NCBI GenBank assembly: GCA_937910785.1
Contig: CALDLG010000132.1
Span: forward strand, 1 to 33,865
Direction of reading: 5' to 3'
From: an uncultured Lachnospiraceae bacterium
GTDB lineage: Bacteria > Bacillota > Clostridia > Lachnospirales > Lachnospiraceae
DNA: 33,865 bases
Shown piece after piece: positions 30,810-33,865 of the stretch. Within the stretch, counting starts at the first letter, position 1. Each line of letters opens with the position of its first letter. A program made the translations under genes and the position numbers. The notes beneath the pieces were generated by a model. It saw only the letters and a list, made by a program, of their open reading frames with translations, was not told where the DNA came from and made no database searches.

Positions 30810-32630
30810 ATGGCTATCGGTTATTTAACGATACAGGCGAGGACAGCACGGGAAGCAATTCCTCTTGCGGGGGTACAGATCAGGGTCCTGGATGATACGG
30901 GACGCAGCGTTTATCAGCTGACAACGGATGAAAACGGGGATGCACAGATGGTGTCTCTGGAAACGGTTGGAAGAGAGCTTTCTCTGGACCCTTATTATGG
31001 CGGGAGGCCCTACGTTGCCTATGATGTGATCGCACAGGCGGCGGGCTTCCATCCCATTTCGGTTCTGGGAATTCCCATCTATGAAAAAGAAAACGCCACG
31101 CTGCCGCTTGCGTTCGTCCCGTTGTCGGAAGGACAGCGCAGTCCGGCCGCAACAAGGATCGATGTCGGGACGCCGGCCGTTGCCATGCGCGGGAAGCGCT
31201 ATCAGGAGGCGCCTGTGGCGGAACCCTATGTGCTGCGTCAGGTAATTATTCCCAATCCCATTACCGTACACCTCGGAAGGCCGACAGCGGCGGCGTCCAA
31301 CGTGCAGGTATCCTTCCCGGATTATGTCAAAAACGTGGCAAGCAGCGAGATTTATCCCACCTGGCCGGAGGCGGCTCTGCGGGCCAATATTTATGCGATC
31401 ATAACCTTTGCATTAAACAGGGTATTTACGGAGTGGTACAGAAATCAGGGATACGGCTTTGACATTACAAACAGTACCGCGTACGATCAGGCCTTTGTAT
31501 ATGGGAGGCCGGTCTATGATTCGATCGTCCGGATCGTGGATGAGATCTTCAATGAATATGTCCGTAGACAGGGGCAGATTTCGCCCTATTTTACATCCTT
31601 CTGCAACGGTACGACGACGACCTGTTCCGGCATGTCCCAGTGGGGGACGGTGACACTGGCGCAGCGGGGGCTTACGCCTTTACAGATTCTGCGCACTTAC
31701 TATCCGGATGATGTGGAAATTGTCACAACGGATATCGTTGCCAATGTGCCGTCTTCCTATCCGGGAACGCCGCTTAGGACCGGCAGCAGAGGGCTTGACG
31801 TGCAGACGGTGCAGACGTATCTGAACAGAATACGAAGGAATTATCCGGCGATTCCGGCGATTACGGATGAGACGGGCGTATTCGGCAGCAGTACGAAGGC
31901 GGCGGTCATGAAATTCCAGAGTATTTTCAGGCTGGCTGCGGACGGGATTGTCGGAAAATCCACCTGGTATAAAATTTCGCAGATTTATGCCGCGGTGACC
32001 AGGCTGGCGGAGCTTGACAGCGAGGGAACCGCGCTCGGTATCGGAACGGTGCCTCCGGCGGCGGTATTGCGTCAGGGGTCCAGAGGAGCGGATGTGATCA
32101 CGCTGCAATATCTTCTGGATACAATCGCGGAGTTTTATCCCGGTATCCCGGAGGTGGAACAGGACGGTATTTTCGGAGAAGCGACGAAGCAGGCAGTTCT
32201 TGCTTTTCAGCAGCAAAAAAGTCTTTCTCCGGATGGTATCGTAGGGACCGGTACATGGAACGCGTTATATGCGGCTTACCTTGGAATACAGGAGAATGTG
32301 CCCATGCCGGGGCCTGACGGCGGAACCGAAACAAGGGAGTATATTGTCCGGCCCGGAGATACCTTATGGCTGCTTGCGCAGCGATACGGGACTACGGTGG
32401 AGGAAATCAAAAGACTGAACGGACTGAGCGGAGATCTGCTGAATGTCGGTCAGGTGCTGCGGATACCGGCGGGAACGGGGGCTTCCTGCTTCGAATATAC
32501 GGTCCGCGCCGGAGATACGCTGTGGCTGCTTGGCCAACGATATGGGACTACGGTAGAGGAAATTAAGAGGCAGAACGGGCTGAGCGGAGATCTGCTGAAT
32601 ATCGGTCAGGTCCTTTGCATCCCCCGTTAA
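30810..32630 (+). CDS. SpoIID-like, peptidoglycan-binding and LysM domain protein
   Basis: 606 residues, start ATG 30810 behind AAGGAGA. No signal peptide or membrane segment is visible. Residues ~1-60 are a beta-sandwich like those of carboxypeptidase regulatory domains (GVQIRVLDDTGRSVYQLTTD). Residues ~175-310 resemble the SpoIID/LytB family (YPTWPEAALRANIYAIITFA, then FDITNSTAYDQAFVYG). Two PG_binding_1 units follow (GSRGLDVQTVQTYLNRI at ~326; GSRGADVITLQYLLD at ~423), then two LysM domains at ~510 and ~562 that are nearly alike. The make-up points to spore or cell-wall peptidoglycan. Absence of a secretion signal fits release from or assembly around a forespore. Enzyme activity is unproven. 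Confidence 0.82.
   Translation: MAIGYLTIQARTAREAIPLAGVQIRVLDDTGRSVYQLTTDENGDAQMVSLETVGRELSLDPYYGGRPYVAYDVIAQAAGFHPISVLGIPIYEKENATLPLAFVPLSEGQRSPAATRIDVGTPAVAMRGKRYQEAPVAEPYVLRQVIIPNPITVHLGRPTAAASNVQVSFPDYVKNVASSEIYPTWPEAALRANIYAIITFALNRVFTEWYRNQGYGFDITNSTAYDQAFVYGRPVYDSIVRIVDEIFNEYVRRQGQISPYFTSFCNGTTTTCSGMSQWGTVTLAQRGLTPLQILRTYYPDDVEIVTTDIVANVPSSYPGTPLRTGSRGLDVQTVQTYLNRIRRNYPAIPAITDETGVFGSSTKAAVMKFQSIFRLAADGIVGKSTWYKISQIYAAVTRLAELDSEGTALGIGTVPPAAVLRQGSRGADVITLQYLLDTIAEFYPGIPEVEQDGIFGEATKQAVLAFQQQKSLSPDGIVGTGTWNALYAAYLGIQENVPMPGPDGGTETREYIVRPGDTLWLLAQRYGTTVEEIKRLNGLSGDLLNVGQVLRIPAGTGASCFEYTVRAGDTLWLLGQRYGTTVEEIKRQNGLSGDLLNIGQVLCIPR
32338..32627 (+). repeat. Recently duplicated LysM units
   Basis: Two segments, about 32338-32470 and 32495-32627, encode near-identical LysM domains (GDTLWLLAQRYGTTVEEIKR versus GDTLWLLGQRYGTTVEEIKR) and are also alike at DNA level, including the shared string GAGCGGAGATCTGCTGAAT. 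Confidence 0.8.
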
Positions 32631-32656
32631 AAAAGAAGGAGCATTACTGCTCCTTC
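32631..32656 (-). terminator. Rho-independent terminator of the chemoreceptor gene (minus strand)
   Basis: Read on the minus strand: GAAGGAGCA (32656-32648), loop GTAA, TGCTCCTTC (32643-32635), then TTTT. The stop codon TAA (32646-32644) is inside the loop. The stem could act only weakly on the plus strand, where no T-run follows. Confidence 0.75.
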
Positions 32657-33865
32657 GTATACTGTATAATCCTTTCCATATCGGAAATGAGTTCCCTTGA
32701 ATAAGTATCCGCTTCCCAGTATACCCGTTCGGCTTCTGAGAAATTGCCGCTGTTGATGGCATTTATCACGCCCATCCCGTAAGTATGGAATTTCCGGTGT
32801 TTGGCTCCGAGTCCTTCCCAGATTGGCAGAACACCCGGTATATCCGGCGTTACCGCATAGTAGAAATGGCCGAAGCCGCATTTGGTGGAATCTAACTGCA
32901 GCGGTATGATTTCTCTTTCATTGACCATTTTGCGAAGATTCTCAAGCCAGGTGCGGTGCGAAGAAATCGCGGTCTGCATATATTCCGCAAATTCTTCTTT
33001 CTCCATATGAAAGAAGGCATCCTTTGTCATATTGCCCATCTGCTTTACGGTCAGATCCAGCGTCTTTTCAATGCCGACGACAGGCTGTGTAGCCTGCTGA
33101 AGATCGTGTCCGACCTGACGCATGAATTCCGTACAGTCCTTGAGCTGATTCTCCATTTCCGTCATGGAACTGCTGATTTCTTCACTGACGGCGGCGATGG
33201 AGCTGACGGATTCATTGACGCCGGAAACATGATTCTGGCTTTCCTGATTCAGCGACCATACGTTGCTGATTTTATCTGCCATTGTTGCCAGAGATTCGAT
33301 GGTATTTTTGGAACTGAGGAGACTCTGTCTGGAAGCGTTTTTCATATTATCCACGAAAGAGCCCATATTTTTTGTCATTTTCTGGGTGTCTTCCGCCAGT
33401 ACCCGGATTTCATTGGCAACGACGGAGAAACCCTTGCCCGCTTCGCCGGCCCTTGCGGCTTCCACGGAAGCATTCAGAGCGAGCAGGTTCGTCTGCAGGG
33501 AAATGGAGTCGATGCCCGCGATGACATTGCTGACCTGATTGATGATATTGATCAGATCGTCCATATCCTTCTGCATCTGACGGGAGACGGCGATCGTCTG
33601 CTCGGAAAGTTCCCTGATTGCGGTCAGTTCGTTCTGTCCTTCTTCTATTTTCCGGTAGATCTCATCGGTTTCCTCGGAAACGCTGATGATCGTATTGGTC
33701 AGCTCTTCATGCTGATTGCTCGCGTGACCGGCCGCAGCGCCGAAGATCGTTTCGGTAGCTCTCGTTACCCGGTTGGAAATATCTATGATTTTATCGGTTT
33801 GATGCTGCATCGTCAGGTCGAGTGAACTGATCTGCATGACTGCCTTGATGTTGTTGTCAAGGCAG
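32644..33865 (-). CDS. Methyl-accepting chemotaxis protein with C-terminal CZB zinc-binding domain, N-terminus outside window
   Basis: Minus strand; the frame stays open to the window edge, past ATG 33837 (codons reading LDNNIKAV precede it), so the gene continues upstream. The signalling hairpin tip is present, with SLQTNLLALNASVEAARAGE and GKGFSVVANEIRVLAEDTQK, flanked by long coiled coils. The last ~120 residues are a CZB (chemoreceptor zinc-binding) domain: SSHRTWLENL, TKCGFGHFYY and GAKHRKFHTYGM, giving the His/Cys/His/His ligand set. Such receptors are often cytoplasmic and sense zinc-linked oxidant signals. Together with the flagellar genes it shows the host is motile. The sensor domain lies outside the window. 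Confidence 0.9.
   Translation of the reverse strand, partial: CLDNNIKAVMQISSLDLTMQHQTDKIIDISNRVTRATETIFGAAAGHASNQHEELTNTIISVSEETDEIYRKIEEGQNELTAIRELSEQTIAVSRQMQKDMDDLINIINQVSNVIAGIDSISLQTNLLALNASVEAARAGEAGKGFSVVANEIRVLAEDTQKMTKNMGSFVDNMKNASRQSLLSSKNTIESLATMADKISNVWSLNQESQNHVSGVNESVSSIAAVSEEISSSMTEMENQLKDCTEFMRQVGHDLQQATQPVVGIEKTLDLTVKQMGNMTKDAFFHMEKEEFAEYMQTAISSHRTWLENLRKMVNEREIIPLQLDSTKCGFGHFYYAVTPDIPGVLPIWEGLGAKHRKFHTYGMGVINAINSGNFSEAERVYWEADTYSRELISDMERIIQYTKEQ

Noticed and set aside
1..33865. tRNA or rRNA genes
   Set aside because: No cloverleaf with CCA-proximal conserved arms or rRNA-like sequence was noticed on either strand.

Overview
The window is a chromosomal segment of a Gram-positive anaerobe of the Clostridia, most likely a motile Lachnospiraceae member. 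The evidence is gene order and families: the 3' end of a fla/che-type motility operon (FapA, a SwrB-like protein), then rpsB-tsf, then pyrH-frr-uppS-cdsA-dxr-rseP, ispG and polC. This is close to the order known from Bacillus subtilis (sigD-swrB-rpsB-tsf-pyrH-frr-uppS-cdsA-dxr-rasP-proS-polC), with ispG where proS sits. PolC, rubrerythrin, a SpoIID/LysM protein and a bactofilin agree with a clostridial host. I cannot name the genus.

Layout. 1-3364: FapA C-terminal part, a small unknown protein, a SwrB-like membrane protein and a membrane protein with an MltG-like terminal domain. 3451-5395: terminator, extended -10 promoter, rpsB and tsf. 5370-10763: an AT-rich, about 5.4 kb integrated element inserted exactly in the 3' end of tsf, bounded by a 16-bp direct repeat. 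It holds a frameshifted gp10-like phage gene, two unknown genes, a truncated phage-like Ig protein, a four-zinc-ribbon protein, an Xis-like protein and a tyrosine integrase broken by a short insertion near its N-terminus. 10764-10820: the displaced original tsf end with its terminator.

10865-16479: an unknown gene behind a sigma-D (flagellar) type promoter, a fused MFS/spermidine-synthase-like protein, rubrerythrin, a NodB polysaccharide deacetylase with a tandem-repeat linker, and a bactofilin. 16534-21817: pyrH, frr, uppS, cdsA, dxr, rseP, a housekeeping operon for pyrimidine nucleotides, ribosome recycling, cell-wall lipid carrier, phospholipid and isoprenoid synthesis. 21839-24103: a regulated-looking promoter/hairpin region, then a PP2C phosphatase and a Hanks-type kinase. 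24238-29906: ispG and polC. 30042-33865: a beta carbonic anhydrase, a SpoIID-PG-binding-LysM protein and, convergent on the minus strand, the C-terminal part of a chemoreceptor with a CZB domain.

The most unusual part is the tsf element. Its integration replaced the last codons of EF-Ts and moved the operon terminator about 5.4 kb away, while the element brings its own terminator. Its integrase looks inactivated, so it is probably locked in place. Outside it, the promoter/inverted-repeat/hairpin between rseP and the phosphatase-kinase pair and the sigma-D-type promoter at 10865-10892 deserve a second look.
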